Shown here piece after piece: positions 35,770-48,762 of a stretch of 64,000 bases of DNA. The DNA lies in the NCBI RefSeq assembly GCF_022605165.1, contig NC_063077.1:1-64000 (forward strand), read 5' to 3'. A model generated the notes under the pieces. It saw only the letters and a list, made by a program, of their open reading frames with translations, did not search any database and was not told where the DNA came from. Each line of letters starts with the position of its first letter. Positions within the stretch are counted from its first letter, which is position 1. This DNA is from Purpureocillium takamizusanense (lineage: Eukaryota > Ascomycota > Sordariomycetes > Hypocreales > Ophiocordycipitaceae). Made by a program: the position numbers and the translations under genes.

Positions 35770-38588
35770 CGTGGGCCATGTCGGGATGGCTAGTTACCCG
35801 ACATGGAGCTGTTTGATGGTGATAGATGTTGCTGATGCTGATCGTGATGATGATGATGGTGGCGGTGGTGTTGTTGTTGTTGGCGATGACGAGCGAGGTC
35901 GGTGGTGTGTCGGTCGTCGTGCGATGGGCTGTGAAGCGATGCCGAGGACTAATTGACAGTGATGTGATTCAGGTGACCCCCACCGATCCATCCCAATTCG
36001 CATTGGGCCATCCGTGTGGTTAAGATCCGGCTCTTGGACCTTGTCTTGACTCGTCACGTTTCATGTTTCATCAACTGCTCAACTTTAAAAGAAAATGCAG
36101 CTTCCGGTGCTTTCATATTTTTTCGCCATGTCAAATAAAATTCATCGTGGCTGCTATTGAGGCGAAGAAACCGTTGGGCCAGCGCTTCTGACTCCCAGAT
36201 GCGCCGACGTTCGAATACACGTTCCGACTCCACGTCTCAACATCCAACACCAGCACAATCATACATGCAGTGAAACATAACATCAGCGTCAAGCTTCTCA
36301 ATTCCTCAAGCTGGCGTGTTTTGAGTTCTCAGTCAATCGCGATTGCATCTGAGTTTCGCATGCCTCTCACACGCAAGGTAACCAACCTTCCGGTCGTATG
36401 GACGATTTCAGCATCGTATGCCTCGTCAACGCCGAGCAGGATGGCGTCACAACTCCGACTCTGCTAGAGGTGGTCACCAAGCCAGACCGCGGCTACGCGG
36501 GCCATCAAATACACGGTTCCAACGGTTTAGAATGACGCAGAACTCGGTAGATGGCATCAATCGTGTTCTACTGATCAGTGTCGCGTGGTCTCGGGTAAAC
36601 GGCTTTGAAGCCCAACGCCCGGCGTGCTTCAACAACAGCAATCGAGCCTCTCCCGCCGCAACGACAATGGCATCCTCCTGTTGCGACAGATTCGTGCGAC
36701 CGGGTTGGCGCCACATGCCGCCATTTCCAGTATAACTTCAACATAGCTACCCTCAGCAGCGTACGACAGCGGTGTCTCCTTTTTGGGCGCATGCGTCGCG
36801 CAACGACTTTGACGTGCCCATGATCCGGGAGCAGCGCCACGGTTTCTGCCTGGCCGTATCGGCGCACGCCAACAAAGGCGTGCAGGTACATGTACCTAGG
36901 GCCAACAGGTACTCGTCCAATTCAGCTGCTTGCTGCTCGGCAGGGGGCCCCAGCATCTCCTCGTGGCCGCATATGACGACCAGGTGCGGAGGGTGTCCGC
37001 GTAGGTCGCGCAAGAATGCGACACTCGCGGCCGCCTCCGTGGTTTTGCGGAACGTCTCGTTTCGTCCCGCGTGCGATGCCTACGCCATGGCGTAGCTCGC
37101 ATGTTAGCGGACGTTCCGGTGGTGCCGATAAGAGTTAACCGCATCGTGCCGGTGGCGTTTGGTTTGGATGAGGGCGTTGACGTCTCAGAAGCTGAGGGTA
37201 TACAGCCCGTGCGGACGTGTGGAAGCCGCCATGCCTTATCTTCCGGTCATGGTCGCCGTACGATCTTCCGCGGCTCAATTGCTCGTACGAGGTTCCTTTA
37301 TGTCGAGTGATTATTAGCCAGCGTCAGCGTCGGCCTGAGATAAGTATGGTCGTTCAAATTGGCCTGGTCCGAGTCAGACGCCGCGCCGCCGCTCTGCCAC
37401 CGCTCCTCAAGCCATATTGACCGCGGTCGAGATGCTATGCCCACAACGACAGGCCTAGTGCGTCCCGATGTCCCCAGATACACGTATAGAGTTACTACAA
37501 GGCTATAGAGCGTGTCACTGTGATGCTCGGCATCTGCACTCAAATGGTGGTAGTTGAGATCTGCTCGTAACTGGAGGCACCATCAGAACCACCCTCCTAA
37601 TGCTAGGCATGACGGACAGGTGCCATCAAACTTGTCAGTGACCGCAGAGACTAGATGAACCGAGCTCGATCTGACTCCGCTTTCGCCGGACCTGTCACAC
37701 AATACGGATGTGCGGCCTACTTGGTCAATTTTAGACGCTATGCTCGTGGCATGAGCAGAAGCCACTCGAATGGTCCCAGGTGAAAATTTATTTCTTATGG
37801 CGATAGCTTTCAGGACTCCTCACGGCTTAACTAAAATGTCTGTGAAGATGGTCGACCATTGCATTTGATTTAGCCTATGAATGTGCGTTCAACTCGCTGG
37901 TGCGTCGAAATGTAAGGCGTCTGCTGGGTAATCCACGATTCCACAGCGTTAAAGGGCAGCCGGCGCCAAAGCCGGAGTCACGAACCAATCCCCATCTTAC
38001 AGAGCTGGCTGGTTCTGCACCGGAAAAGGGAACAGTGGTCTTGGCAACCAATTAAGACCAATGATAGCCTTACCATTGTGTTGCCGATACGTCTCGCGTC
38101 GCGCGTGGTGTATCGATTCCCGTGTAGAGAACACGGCTTGAACCCCTGGATCCGGGCGCTCGCCGCCGAAGAAAGCTACGGTCCGTCGGGTGACCGTTGC
38201 ACCAAACCCCGAAGCGCGGGGTAATAATAAGCAGGCATTAGCACAGGCCCTGTCGTACAAGGTGCGTTCACCAGATTCTCCGTGCCCAGCCGCGTGGCAA
38301 ACAGGCGAAGTAACCTCGCAGCGCGCGTTGGGCCATCTCACGCTCATCATGCATGTCGCAGGCTCACCGATGCCTAACCAGATGCGGTGCTTGAGATTGG
38401 GGTGCGGCCCAAGCCCACACGTCTTTGTGACGCCAGGGCTCATGCTCGCTGGTGTCGCGCCCAACAAGTCCCTCCGCGCTTGCGGTTAGTTTGCTTTGCC
38501 GCCTCCCTCATGTCGCCAGAAGCAACAGGACATAGCAGCCACGACGACCACCAGAACGGACACGAGTGCGAATTGACAGCTGCCCAGC
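35770..38588. other. Intergenic region with a possible hydrolase remnant
   Basis: This holds the promoter of the Zn2Cys6 regulator and, on the right, that of the GFA gene. GAT/GTT-type simple repeats lie at 35,820-35,890. Apart from the weak hydrolase-like fragment at 36,753-37,060 no coding signal is seen. Confidence 0.45.
36753..37060 (-). pseudogene. Possible alpha/beta-hydrolase C-terminal remnant
   Basis: A minus-strand frame (ETFRKTTEAAASVAFLRDL, then RGHPPHLVVICGHEEML) resembles the segment before the catalytic Asp in HSL-type alpha/beta hydrolases, where a small-residue-rich strand is followed by G-x-E. There is no nucleophile motif, no start and no clear continuation downstream. Confidence is low; it may be chance. 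Confidence 0.2.
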
Positions 38589-39947
38589 ATGGTTACGACG
38601 AGAAGCATGAAGAGCGGGCAAAAGTCGGCATCGGCACAGGGGGCCACCGGCGAGCAGACCATCCCGGAGCCGGCGAAGCCCGCACTCTCTACGGAGGAGA
38701 AGAAGAAGCCAGACCCCCCGCCAACCGGTGCGTCCGCCGAAGATGCGAGCAAACAGGAGCCACAGCTACGCACGTATAGAGGCAACTGTCATTGCAAAGC
38801 CTTCGTCTACGAAGTGGAACTGCCGGAGATCAAGTTTGTCCTCGAGTGCAATTGCAGCATCTGCCACAAGAAGGGCTACCTCTGGGTCTTCCCCGAAGAG
38901 GGCAGGTTTAAGATCGTCAAAGGCACCGACGACACCCTCGCCCGGTACACCTTTGGACCAAAGAAGCTTACGCATAGGGTGCGGAACCGACCAGACCTAC
39001 CGCCCCTACATAGGCTGCCGATAGCCTAAATTCGCATGGTCGATGCTGACTGGATAGACAGTTCTGCCCGACTTGTGCTACCCCAGTCATGGGAGAGTTT
39101 GTCGAGGGGGACAAGCGCGCCCTTAACGTGCGTTGGTGGCCTGCCTTGTCTCTGAAGGTGCGCGCGTCTGCTGGCTAACACAAGCGGTTTCATCATCATA
39201 GGTCCGAGCCATACAGGGCATCAGCACTTGGGCCCTGGAGAAGCAGCCGTAAGTCGTGCATTGGCGTCGGGGACCGAACACAACTCTAACGTTGGGAAAC
39301 CGAAAAATAGCTACGACGGCGCGGCCCTAGGTGAAAAGCATGTGCCCCCGGAGCACAAGGGTCCCCTTCCTCCGGCCATCGACGGCCACAAGTTGTACAC
39401 GGGTTCATGCCATTGCGGGGCCGTGACCGTGGCCTTTATGAGCAAGCCACTCGACGAGACGTTCACCGACCTCACGGCCGAGTGCAATTGCAGCATCTGC
39501 GGACGGGTAAGAGGCCCCTTAACCCCGACCTCGCCATCATCAGGACGAGTTGCCAAGGAAGTATGTAAGTTAGTACGGAAGCGGCTAACTAGGGCACAAA
39601 CAAAATGCAACTAGAACGGCTATCGATGGACCTACCCAAGCAACAAGCGGGTCGTCTTGTTCGCCAGCGATGAAGGCAACCTGGGGCGATACAGCTTTGC
39701 GCGCCACGTCCTCAACAAGACGTTCTGCAGAATTTGCGGCGTATGCATGACAAACGAGTACAATGACCTGAGCGACGAGGAGCGCAAGGCGCTGGGGGCG
39801 CTGCCCGCCCGCGGGTTCGCCAAGAGTATGAAGACGCAGCACCCGCTAAACCTGCGCGTTTTCTCGAATGTGGACTTGGCCAGGCTGAGGGCGCCCAAGC
39901 TGAACGACGGGGCCAAGATTATTTCGCCGCGGTATGTGAATCCGTAG
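38589..39947 (+). CDS. Tandem GFA-domain (CENP-V/formaldehyde-activating-like) zinc protein
   Basis: Exons are 38589-38978, 39062-39127, 39202-39248, 39311-39506 and 39615-39947, giving 343 residues. Introns of 62-108 bases all have good donors and acceptors and matching phases. Two GFA folds are present. The first has GNCHCKAF, CNCSICHK and FCPTCATP; the second has GSCHCGAV, CNCSICGR and FCRICGV, so each domain keeps its zinc-binding Cys sets. The family is related to glutathione-dependent formaldehyde-activating enzyme, but most fungal members have no proven reaction; some bind glutathione adducts. The first about 55 residues are a polar, disordered leader. It sits between the oxoglutarate dehydrogenase block and the ETP cluster and may belong to neither. 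Confidence 0.88.
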
Positions 39948-42610
39948 TGGCCCCATCGTTGGGGGGGGGGGATGAGGCCGATCGATCTCTATAAAACTCC
40001 GGTTGCACCGATAGTCCATGTTTCCCAGCCGATTATGTGCCTGGGGCTTGATACGTGATTGGCCATGGCGGCCTCGACTTTCCTGGTTCTCATGACTACG
40101 ATCTGTTGCCACATCGTCATTATGCCGCTTTGCAAGATGGTTCGCGGCGTGCCGCCGCCGACTTCATCTCGCGAAAATTTCCCCCTCGCAGTTTAGCAAC
40201 GGCAGCTGGATTGCCGCGGCGGCAATGCAGTCGTCGCCTATGCGAATCCTCCCCCGGCCTCCTCTCACAACATGAAGTTTGGGACTGCGATTCGTGCCGC
40301 CGGCATGGGTGGCTTCCTATCATGCCTTGGCGCGGCTGGGATATGCAGGTAACGCTTTTGCTGCTGCCCATAGCAGGTGGCTGTCAACGCCGCGTCATAT
40401 AGTTGCGTCTCTTGGGTCCCCGGAGTGGTGGAGTGGCGACCCCAGCACACAAACATGACGGGCCGTCGCTCGGCCTGCGGCGCGGAGCATCGGCCTCAAC
40501 CACTTTTGTCCCTCTTTTCGTCGCGACATCTGGGGGGCGACGCTTGCAGATTCTCACTCGAGGCATTACCGTGTCGCAGGATCACAGCCTGCCATCGACA
40601 CGTGGAGGGAAGAGGGCACAAGTCTCACCCTCCCAAAAGATCGTCGCCAAGATGGCGTGGCCCCTTTGCATGGCTCTGCAGAGTCGTGCTTCAGCCCGAG
40701 GGGGCACCTTACATTAGCGACTGCCCCATTGGCGCGGCGTGAGGTCGTATTCCGCATCCGAAAGGAAGCAAGCTGAGCTTCGAGTCGACGCATGCGCATT
40801 CCACCCTCAGTCACGCTGGGGCCCCGGTCCCTGCGACAATGTTTATCTCGCCGTTCAACAGCGTTACATTGCCGGCGCGGAGCGAGGAAACAGATCAGCC
40901 CGTCTGACAGTCTGGAACAAAGGGCTGGCTGGTGCAGACGCCAGCAGCCGTTCGCTTGCCTTGGAAGTGCTGGCGTGGTATACTACCGTCTGGTGGTGCT
41001 GGCGCCTCCAGTCGCATCTGCGTACAGAAGAATTGCCTTTTTAAGAAGCTCATTTTTTCCGAGTGCCGCCGCCGTCGGGGAGATTCTGCCCATGTGGCGG
41101 CTTCACTGTCTCGCCCTCTCCGACGAAGTAAGCGCCGTGTATGTGTGCGTGCAATCGTACGCCCGTTTCTCCTCCTATCACTGTCCGGCTGTGCCTGAAA
41201 GCCGCCCTTTGCCGGACGACACCGTCCCTCCGTTCGGCAATTTGCTCTGACCCGCGATCCGATAGATCGGGGCGGAGGGCTAGTGAGGCAAAGGCGCACG
41301 GCGGCGGCGGCGGCGCCCCCCACCGCCCCTCGTCAGATCGCGGCCCTGGAGCCGCCGCCAAGTGGAGTGGACAGCGCTCCTGTCGTCGGCGCTCGCTTAC
41401 ACCTAGCAGCTGTCGAGAATACAGAGAAGTTGCACCATTCCATGTACAGTTACTGTAATACTTCGGAGCCACCTGTCGACTTGACCGTGCCGGGATGCGA
41501 TTATGTCCATCAGCGAGGCGCAACCAAACACATCAGGGGCCCACAGAAAGGGGAGTGGCAGAGGGCGATAGACAAGTCGCCTTGTTTTCTTCCTACTTCA
41601 ATTTCACACCATGGCGTACCGGTGGATGTGGAAGTGGAGCGGATGGCGCCGCGAAAGATGGAGGACTATGCTGGCCGGGCGGAAGAGTGGCTTAGATGGC
41701 TGTCGCCAGCGGCTGTGACGCGTTCCCAGACAGGCAATTCGGACTCGCTGTGTGCCACACAAGACCACCCCAAGAGCCCGGAAGGAAAGAAATTCGCGGG
41801 CTGTGCCAAGGCCTGTATCAATATAGACTTCGTCAATGAAGACGAGAGCTTCTCCGTCGCCGTGTGTAGTGACTCTCCCCAAATTCAACGGAGGGACGTC
41901 ACACGATGATCTCCGTATGATCACCTTTGGTTAGCCGTGGTGGTACCACAGCCTGTGCTGACCGGCTGGTGGAAGAAAGACTGTGAAACCTTTATTATGC
42001 ATGCTGCGCCGCCGACGTGATGGTGAAGGCCTCGCCCTCACCCCGCGAGGGCAACGGGAACCAACACGCCCTTTGCTGCTCTTCCCGCGGCGGGCCCTCA
42101 AGCCACGGCAGGCTGTGAACTGGAACCAGTGGCCACCACCCACACACCAGCGCTGACCATGTGCTAACTGACCAACGGGGGAAAAGGGCACCTCATCAGC
42201 CCACCCGTTATCCCTGAAGCAACCATGTGAGATGATACGGGCTGGCTGCACAGGCGAAGTTGAGTGCCAGCAGGGTGTCTCGTCAAAGACCATATTAGGC
42301 CCTTGCCACCAAAAATATGCGCTTGCTAGCCGTCATTACGTCTCCGAGTTGGGAACGCAGCTCGATGTGAAGTTTTAAGACTGACGGCTGCCCATTCCCC
42401 AAAGCCCCCCCCTGCTCAACCTACCCCAGAAAGTAACTCCCGGCATCCTCAAGAGCCAGACCGCATACTCTCGTAACCGTAGGTGGTAAAACGACGCAGG
42501 GGAACCAACAAAGCGACTATGGCGCCATCGTCCAACACCTCGTGAGCCGATGCCCTTCTTTTCCCTTTCCCTGCTTTCTCTTGCAGCATGTCCGAATTCT
42601 CTACCTTGCC
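39948..42610. other. Long intergenic region at the left border of the ETP cluster
   Basis: No supported gene in 2.66 kb. A run of 10 G lies at 39,961-39,970. Several open frames of 80-208 codons occur on both strands (for example 41283-41909 plus, 41050-41523 minus), but they overlap, are Pro/Arg/Ala-rich, and have no recognised motif. The right end contains the promoter of the cluster regulator. Confidence 0.5.
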
Positions 42611-43970
42611 ATGCTGTTAGTCCAGACTATTGGTGCTGACCAGCCAAACAGCGAACAGGGCGGCTTCTCGGGATGGGTCGCTAAACCCCCCCGCATGCGA
42701 ACAGCCTGTACGCAGTGCCATGCCGCAAAGGTAAAGAGACCATCATCACCTCATCGGCGCCGACCTGGCGTGCTCGCTCGCTCGCCCGCCTGCTACCTCC
42801 AAAAGGCTGCTAACGCCATCTTGCATCTAGATACGGTGCAGCGGCGACAAGAGCGGTTGTCAAAGATGCAACAGCCTCGGTCTGCACTGCGAGTATGTCG
42901 TGTCCATGGTGGGTAGGACACCCAAGCGGCAGCGCAAGAGCTCCGAGGCCCGATCGCAGAGAGCCCACCCATCACCGCCTGAGAGTCAACCATCCGAACA
43001 GTCGCTGCCTCGGTCATCCTGTCCGTCGACGAGCGGCTCTGTCAGCGAAGCTTCAGTCTCCGCAGCCAACGCTGCCGGCGACAACTTCGATGTCTCGCGA
43101 ACCATATTTGTCTCGGGGCCGTCCATGACCCAGACAGACTTTACAGATGACCAGCTCTTCGATTACCTCAACGATGAAAGCTGGGCATCAGGAGGAGCAG
43201 CGGTAGCCTGTCCAACGGGTATTGATGACGGGCAGAACTTCCCTGAGGCGACAGGGTTCGAGATCGAAGGCTTTTCTATACCGCAAGACATCAACCCTCC
43301 GGCAACTAGCGGACCGTGCTCATCCATGGCCATGCCGGTGAATCAGCCCCCATCCCAGTCTTCCGGAATACCAAGCTTCTTCCCTATGAGCCCGCGGTCG
43401 CCTAGTCACAACGCAGCCGCCGCATCTGGACAAAGCAGCCAGGACTGGGCGCAGTTTGTGCACGTCGTGGCTCTTTGCAAAATGGTCCGACTGCTGGAGA
43501 GCCACGTACAGACCAAGTCGACGGCCGTGGACGAGGTGATGCGTTTGAACCAAGCTTGTATCAGGGACATTTCGAAAATATCCGCCAAGAAAGAGTATAT
43601 GCAGTGCAGGAGCTGTCCTGCTCTGATATCGACCATCATGGAGCTTATTGTCACGCTCTATGAGGATATCACCAAGCACCCAAGTCACGAGCAACTGGCC
43701 ACATCAGCGTTGTCAACGCCCAACGCGCCGTTCTTGCAGTTTGGGGTCTTTGAGCTCGACCCTGAGGAGCAGACCGTAATCCGCAACAGAATCATCCGCA
43801 AGGAGGCCCAAAAATGCGTCCAAATTATACAATTTCTGAAGCGGCTGCTTGAGTCCGAACTGAACACCCCAGACAAGGGATCTGCACAATCTCAGGCGCT
43901 GGGAAACTGGTACGAAGGCATGGAGAGAAGGATGAGCGATCTTGTTTCGAGTTTGGTGCCTTTGACGTAA
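42611..43970 (+). CDS. AflR-type Zn2Cys6 regulator of the ETP cluster
   Basis: Exons are 42611-42730 and 42831-43970 (100-base intron with GCTAAC branch point), 419 residues. The intron interrupts the zinc cluster, which after splicing has CX2CX6CX6CX2CX6C spacing at residues 33-60. A basic segment (GRTPKRQRK) and a Ser/Pro-rich linker follow, then a C-terminal region like the aflatoxin-regulator (AflR) domain: LESHVQTKSTAVDEVMRLN, a CRSCPALI motif and a terminal helix. Proteins of this type switch on secondary-metabolite clusters. As the first gene of the cluster it is the likely pathway-specific activator, the role GliZ has for gliotoxin. The ATG at 42695, directly before the first Cys, is an alternative start. 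Confidence 0.88.
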
Positions 43971-44789
43971 CTGTTTATGGACAACTCCTAGAGAGGTGCC
44001 GAGGCACGGGTTCGAGTTTTTTTTGGTTTCAGATGTGCGCCGATCGGCTGCTTGTTTCCATTAAATGTTTATGGCGGTGCTGCTTGCATGTACGGAAGCC
44101 TAGGTCCGGCTGAGGCTTAAGTCTGTACATATTGAGACCTATGACCAGATCTACATGAAGAAAGACTTCAACTGCAAACACCGCATTAACTCCGTAGTCC
44201 TCCATGAGGGCCGTCCTGTTACTACAAAGAATGTTTCATGCCAGTCGTTTGTCTCTAGTCTGCGAATCTGTAGCTGTCGACGGACGGCGTCCAATGCTAG
44301 CCTGTAGCACGTAAGAAGGATGCGATATGTGTCACAGATGAACGTGACTCCATTTGTTTGGCCTACGTGGTAGCCTCATAGAATCTTGCGTCATTAGTCT
44401 TGCTGATGTGTCACCGCCGCATCACATCCATGGCCCCCGTAGAGAGTAGACCGGGGACTATTCGGTGCAGCTACCGGCGCGCTCTTGCATGCCATCCGAT
44501 AGACCGGACCAATTCCTGGAGCCCGGCAGACGTTCGAGACTCTGGGGGCCACTGTGTGTTTTGATCGGGGACTCTGACGTAGTGTCGTGCCCAGCGGACC
44601 GCACCGCGGACCGATGGCCAACCGCCGAGCATTAGGCTCCCTAGTCGGCCGTACCTTATCAGCCGCAGCAGGTTGTGTCAGATAAAAACTGCTGTAGCTC
44701 TTTGGTCGACACATGGTGAGCTGAGGTATTCTGACTTTTGCCAAGTCTCTGTGGTATTACGAGAGGAATATTGTTTGTGACTCCAGCCA
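43971..44789. promoter_or_regulatory. Intergenic region, regulator 3' end and P450 promoter
   Basis: No coding signal. It contains the 3' flank of the regulator and the promoter of the first P450. CGG and CCG triplets cluster at 44,593-44,615, but not as an exact CGG-C-CCG site. Confidence 0.4.
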
Positions 44790-46778
44790 TTGGCATCAGA
44801 CCAGACCAGCGGCACAGCAATGCCTGCCGCAAGCACGCTCGGTTACTTCACGACGAATGCTATGACCCCACTGGTGGTCATTGCCGTAGTCGTCGTGTAT
44901 ACAGCATACTCTATCGTGCAGTATGCACAGCTTCGGGCCTTCAAAGGCCCAAAATGGGCCGCCTTGTCGAAGCTCTGGTTGCTTAATTGCGTTCAGAGCG
45001 GGAAGATGCACCACATTTTCCACGATATTAGCAGAAAATATGGTGATTATGCCGTCGATGGCAGACTGAGAAATCATTCGGGAGACTGACAGCAAAATCA
45101 AGGGAAATTCGCTCGCATCGGGCCCAGGACGCTGCTCGTCGCAGACGTGGAGTTTCTCCGCAAAGTCAATGCGCCCAAGAGCAAGTATCACCGCTCAGAC
45201 TGGTACAAGGGATCTCGCTTTACTCCGAACGAGGATACTTTGATTAGTATGACTGATGAGGTTGAGCACAAGTCCTTGCGATCAAGGATGATGGCGGGCG
45301 TTCGTCTGATCCTCCATCTGTTCATGTTGCCGCTTGTGACTAACACTGAACGTATAGTACAACTTGAAGAAGGAAAACGAGCGGTGTGAGAGCGCAATTA
45401 ACAGTCAACTCGGCGTTATGCTCGATCTCATTGAGTCAAAGTATCTCTCGGATCCAACCAGCGGCAAAGTCCAGCCTTTGGACTGGGGCTACCTGGCGAG
45501 CTACTTTTCCATTGACTCCATTACCGACATCTCCTTTAGCCAGCCCCTTGGCGATCTCAAGGAAGACAAGGACAAGTGGAATTTCCTCCATAACACTGAG
45601 GATAATCTCAAGCCAATGTCGTTTTTCACAATCTACCCCGAAATTCTCAACATCATCCCCACTACCCTCATGGTCAAGTTTCTTGCGCCTCATCCGGACG
45701 ATAACAGCCCCTTTGGCATGGTCATGGGGTGAGTGCTCATTGTATATTGACAGCTAAAGTGAATGAAGCGGAAGTCAAGGATCACTTGTACTGACGAAGA
45801 GGGGCAGTTTCGCGCGTAGGTGCGCCCGCGAGCGCTATGGACCGAACAAAGTCGAAAAGAACGACATGCTCGGCGTGTTCGTGCGCCAAGGCATGACACA
45901 ACATGAAGCAGAGCGAACTGGGCTGCTCCAACTGTGAGTGACGCTTATGAAACACTCACTCGATGTATCATCTGACAACCACCCCTTTAGTGTTGCTGGC
46001 TCGGACACAGTCGCTACCTCTCTCCGGGCTGCCATCCTGTACATCGCCAGTGACCCATCCATTGTGTATCGCATCCGCGCCGAGCTGGCCGCTGCTGGTG
46101 TCTCTCCAAACCGCCCCACGTCAGAGATCATCAGCTACAGTGAGGCGCGAAACATCAAGTATCTCATCGCCGTGGTCCGTGAGGTGCTGCGTATCCATCC
46201 ACCAGCGATTGCAACGATGGAAAAGCAACTGGGTAACGAGGACGATGTTCTTCCGGACGGGCGCGTCATCCCCGCTAGGACCATCATTGCCCTTTCGCTG
46301 ACCACGATTCTCCGGGATCCGGAGGTCTTTGGCTCGGATGCAGATCTTTTCAGGCCGGAGCGATGGCTCGAGGACATGGACGAGGAGAGGAAAAAGAAGA
46401 TGGATCGAGCGCACGAGCTTATTTTTGGATCGGGACGGTTCATCTGCCTCGGTCGCGAGATTGCGATGATGCACATTGTCAAGGTGGTTTCGGAGGTACG
46501 CCGCCGCGCTCCCAACAAATGTCTACGCTATGGTAGTTGAAGCGTGCTGACCAGGACAGATCTTCTACCGATATGATGTCAATATCATGACACCGGAAAA
46601 GCCATGGCACAGCCTCGCATTCGGCATCTTTGTGCAGCATGACCAATGGGTCAAGGTGACCAAACGGGATCTCAGCCGTGAAGGGGTTCCGCTGTCCATT
46701 GGCGTGACGGAGAATGGGATGGCCAACGGCGCTCTACTGGGAGAGGCCCCGGTGCATGTGTCCGCTTCGAGGCAGTAG
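44790..46778 (+). CDS. Cytochrome P450 monooxygenase 1 of the ETP cluster
   Basis: Six exons: 44790-45042, 45103-45299, 45358-45728, 45808-45933, 45991-46495 and 46560-46778, giving 556 residues with all phases matching. An N-terminal membrane anchor (TPLVVIAVVVVYTAYSIVQ) is followed by a Pro-Lys-rich hinge. The helix I region is AGSDTVATS, the ExxR motif is EVLR, the PERW-type motif is RPERWL and the heme-binding loop is FGSGRFICLGR. It resembles fungal P450s of the benzoate 4-hydroxylase/pisatin demethylase type. In ETP pathways P450s oxidise the diketopiperazine, either activating it for glutathione addition or making later hydroxylations; which step this one performs cannot be told from sequence alone. 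An in-frame ATG at 44820 could be the true start. Confidence 0.9.
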
Positions 46779-47594
46779 AGGAAAAGGATCATTGAGTCGT
46801 ACTGGCGACAATAGTTTTGCTTGATGAAATACATGCATCGCGTTCATCTTCATCCTTGTGCTCTGTTGATGTATCCCACGTGGCTGGTCCCAAGTGATGG
46901 CCGCGAAACACGCGTTGCATCGCCTGGCACGTACACCCTGGGAGACCCTGCAAGCCAAGATAGGCTTTTTGGACCGTGTGTAGTTAGTAGCACTGCCACG
47001 GTCGTCCGTTACACTATGCCGGGCAAAGTACATGATAACATCAAAGACGGACTGCATTTCAATAGCAAAGTGAGCAACGGTCCATGTTTCAGGGCCAGAG
47101 GCCGCCCCGGAGGAGAGACATGCCCTGCGATCCCTCGGGCAAATGTAAGGGGCCGCAACCTATGGCTCTGTGCAAACCTCCAGCAACCGATCGGTGTGCG
47201 CAAAAGACCCCAATTGACCAGCGGCCCATGCTGCGCCCAACGTGCAGACGGTCACGTTCCAGCGGTAACGCCTCTCTCGCGGCCCGCTTGAATGAGCGAC
47301 CCCAGTCGGCGACTTTCGCCGGAGACATTTGCGCCAGAGCGGACCGCGGCACGGTGGCGTCGCCCCCCCCCCTTTGCCACCATGAGAGCTCCGATGCCCC
47401 TGACAATTGATAAGATCGTGACGCCATGCCTGCAGGAGGAGTGGCAGCCGTCGTAGTGCAGCTTTACCCGGGAAGCGTGCAGTACAGCAACACCTCACGG
47501 CACACAGTTTGTGTAAGAGCCCGCATCGCATCAAACCTCAAGACTCCCCGCACCCACAGGACGCCTACCGCAGAGACACCATCAAATCGCCACC
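46779..47594. promoter_or_regulatory. Intergenic region, P450 3' end and methyltransferase promoter
   Basis: No coding signal; overlapping short frames only. An AACGGTCC sequence near 47,078 resembles, with one change, the CGG-C-CCG motif found in other promoters of the cluster. Confidence 0.35.
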
Positions 47595-48445
47595 ATGGCC
47601 GCAACGATGGTAGCCAGCACAAAGTCGGTTGGCGAGCTCAACCGCGAGTGGTTTGAGTGAGTTTCTCTTTCCCGGAGCAGCCATTGATTGGCGCCGTGTT
47701 GACCCTGTGCTACGCAGCTCCATGGCCGTGTCCGCGTATAAAGCGGACTGGGTTCGCGACCTCATGCAGCAGATCAGCTCTTTTCTGCGGGACCACGTCG
47801 ACTGGATCGCGAAACCACGAGAAGGAGGACTCAAGATTCTTGACTATGCCTGTGGCGGAGGCATCGTGTCGATGGTACTGCCATTGCCCCTTTCGCAGCA
47901 CAAGTCATATCCGCCGCTAATGACCATCAATTCAGAGCTTGGCGCCTTATGCTTCCACGCTTCGAGGCATCGACATCTCCGGCGGTATGGTTGAGCAGTA
48001 TAATGACACGGCACGCCACCTGGGCCTGTCTGCGGACAAGATGCACGGCGTCCGCGGTGACCTACTCAACGACACCGTGGCTATGAGCGGCTCGGAGCTT
48101 AGCGGGTTCGACGCCGTGCTGATGTCGATGGCCCTCCACCACGTCGCCGACCCCGCCAAGATGATCAAGAAGCTCGCCGAGCGTCTGGCGCTGGGGGGGT
48201 CGCTGGTGATTATTGACTGGATTTCGCACGCGAGGACACCGGCGGGCCAGACGCCGCATCCGGCATCTCACACCATTACGCGTCACGGATTTAGCGAGGA
48301 GGAGATGCAAGCAATGTTCACTGATGCTGGGCTGTCTGATTTTGGGTACCTTTTGCACCCTCAGAGGTCCAAGATGCCGATGGGTGGCGAGCAGCAGCTG
48401 TTTTTCGCGAGAGCCAGAGCCCCGCTAGCAAATCAACACCTCTAG
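47595..48445 (+). CDS. gliN: Class I SAM-dependent methyltransferase (GliN-like)
   Basis: Exons are 47595-47656, 47718-47874 and 47936-48445 (introns of 61 and 61 bases), 242 residues. The SAM-binding motif I is ILDYACGGGIVS, followed by GIDISGGMVEQYN (motif II region), a DAVLMSMALHHV motif and LALGGSLVIIDW. It is a stand-alone methyltransferase of the UbiE/SmtA kind. In ETP clusters such an enzyme methylates a ring nitrogen (GliN). A thiol methyltransferase role, as known for separately encoded enzymes in ETP producers, is the main alternative; sequence alone does not separate them. It is convergent with the exporter gene. Confidence 0.85.
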
Positions 48446-48762
48446 CGGGTAAGTTGGCGTTGAGGTGAACTAGACTTTCATAGAGCCCTCAATGTTACAC
48501 GTACGAAATAGTATAATGATAGATACAGTCACTTGTGCTCTTGGTCCATAGCTGAGGTGTGTTTGCATCTAATTTACTGCTCTGGCATCTCATTACTAGG
48601 CCCCGGCGTTGATCACATCCGAGGCAAAGCAACTATATGAACTCATTCATCAAAGTGGTATTAGTCTTGAGGTACGGCAATCTCATTGTTTTACACCACA
48701 TCCCTAGCCACAGCCGTAGCACCTCATAATGCTGGTATATGATCCCCGATACAACCGACGCA
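48446..48762. other. Convergent 3' flanks of methyltransferase and exporter
   Basis: 317 bases between two stop codons on opposite strands; no gene seen. It presumably holds both transcript ends. Confidence 0.5.

Noticed and set aside
37997..38467. 156-codon minus-strand frame; also checked for a tRNA near 38,100
   Set aside because: No protein motif, and no cloverleaf with A and B boxes could be made.
41283..41909. 208-codon frame left of the ETP cluster
   Set aside because: Biased Ala/Pro/Arg composition at the start, no motif, and an opposing frame of similar length.
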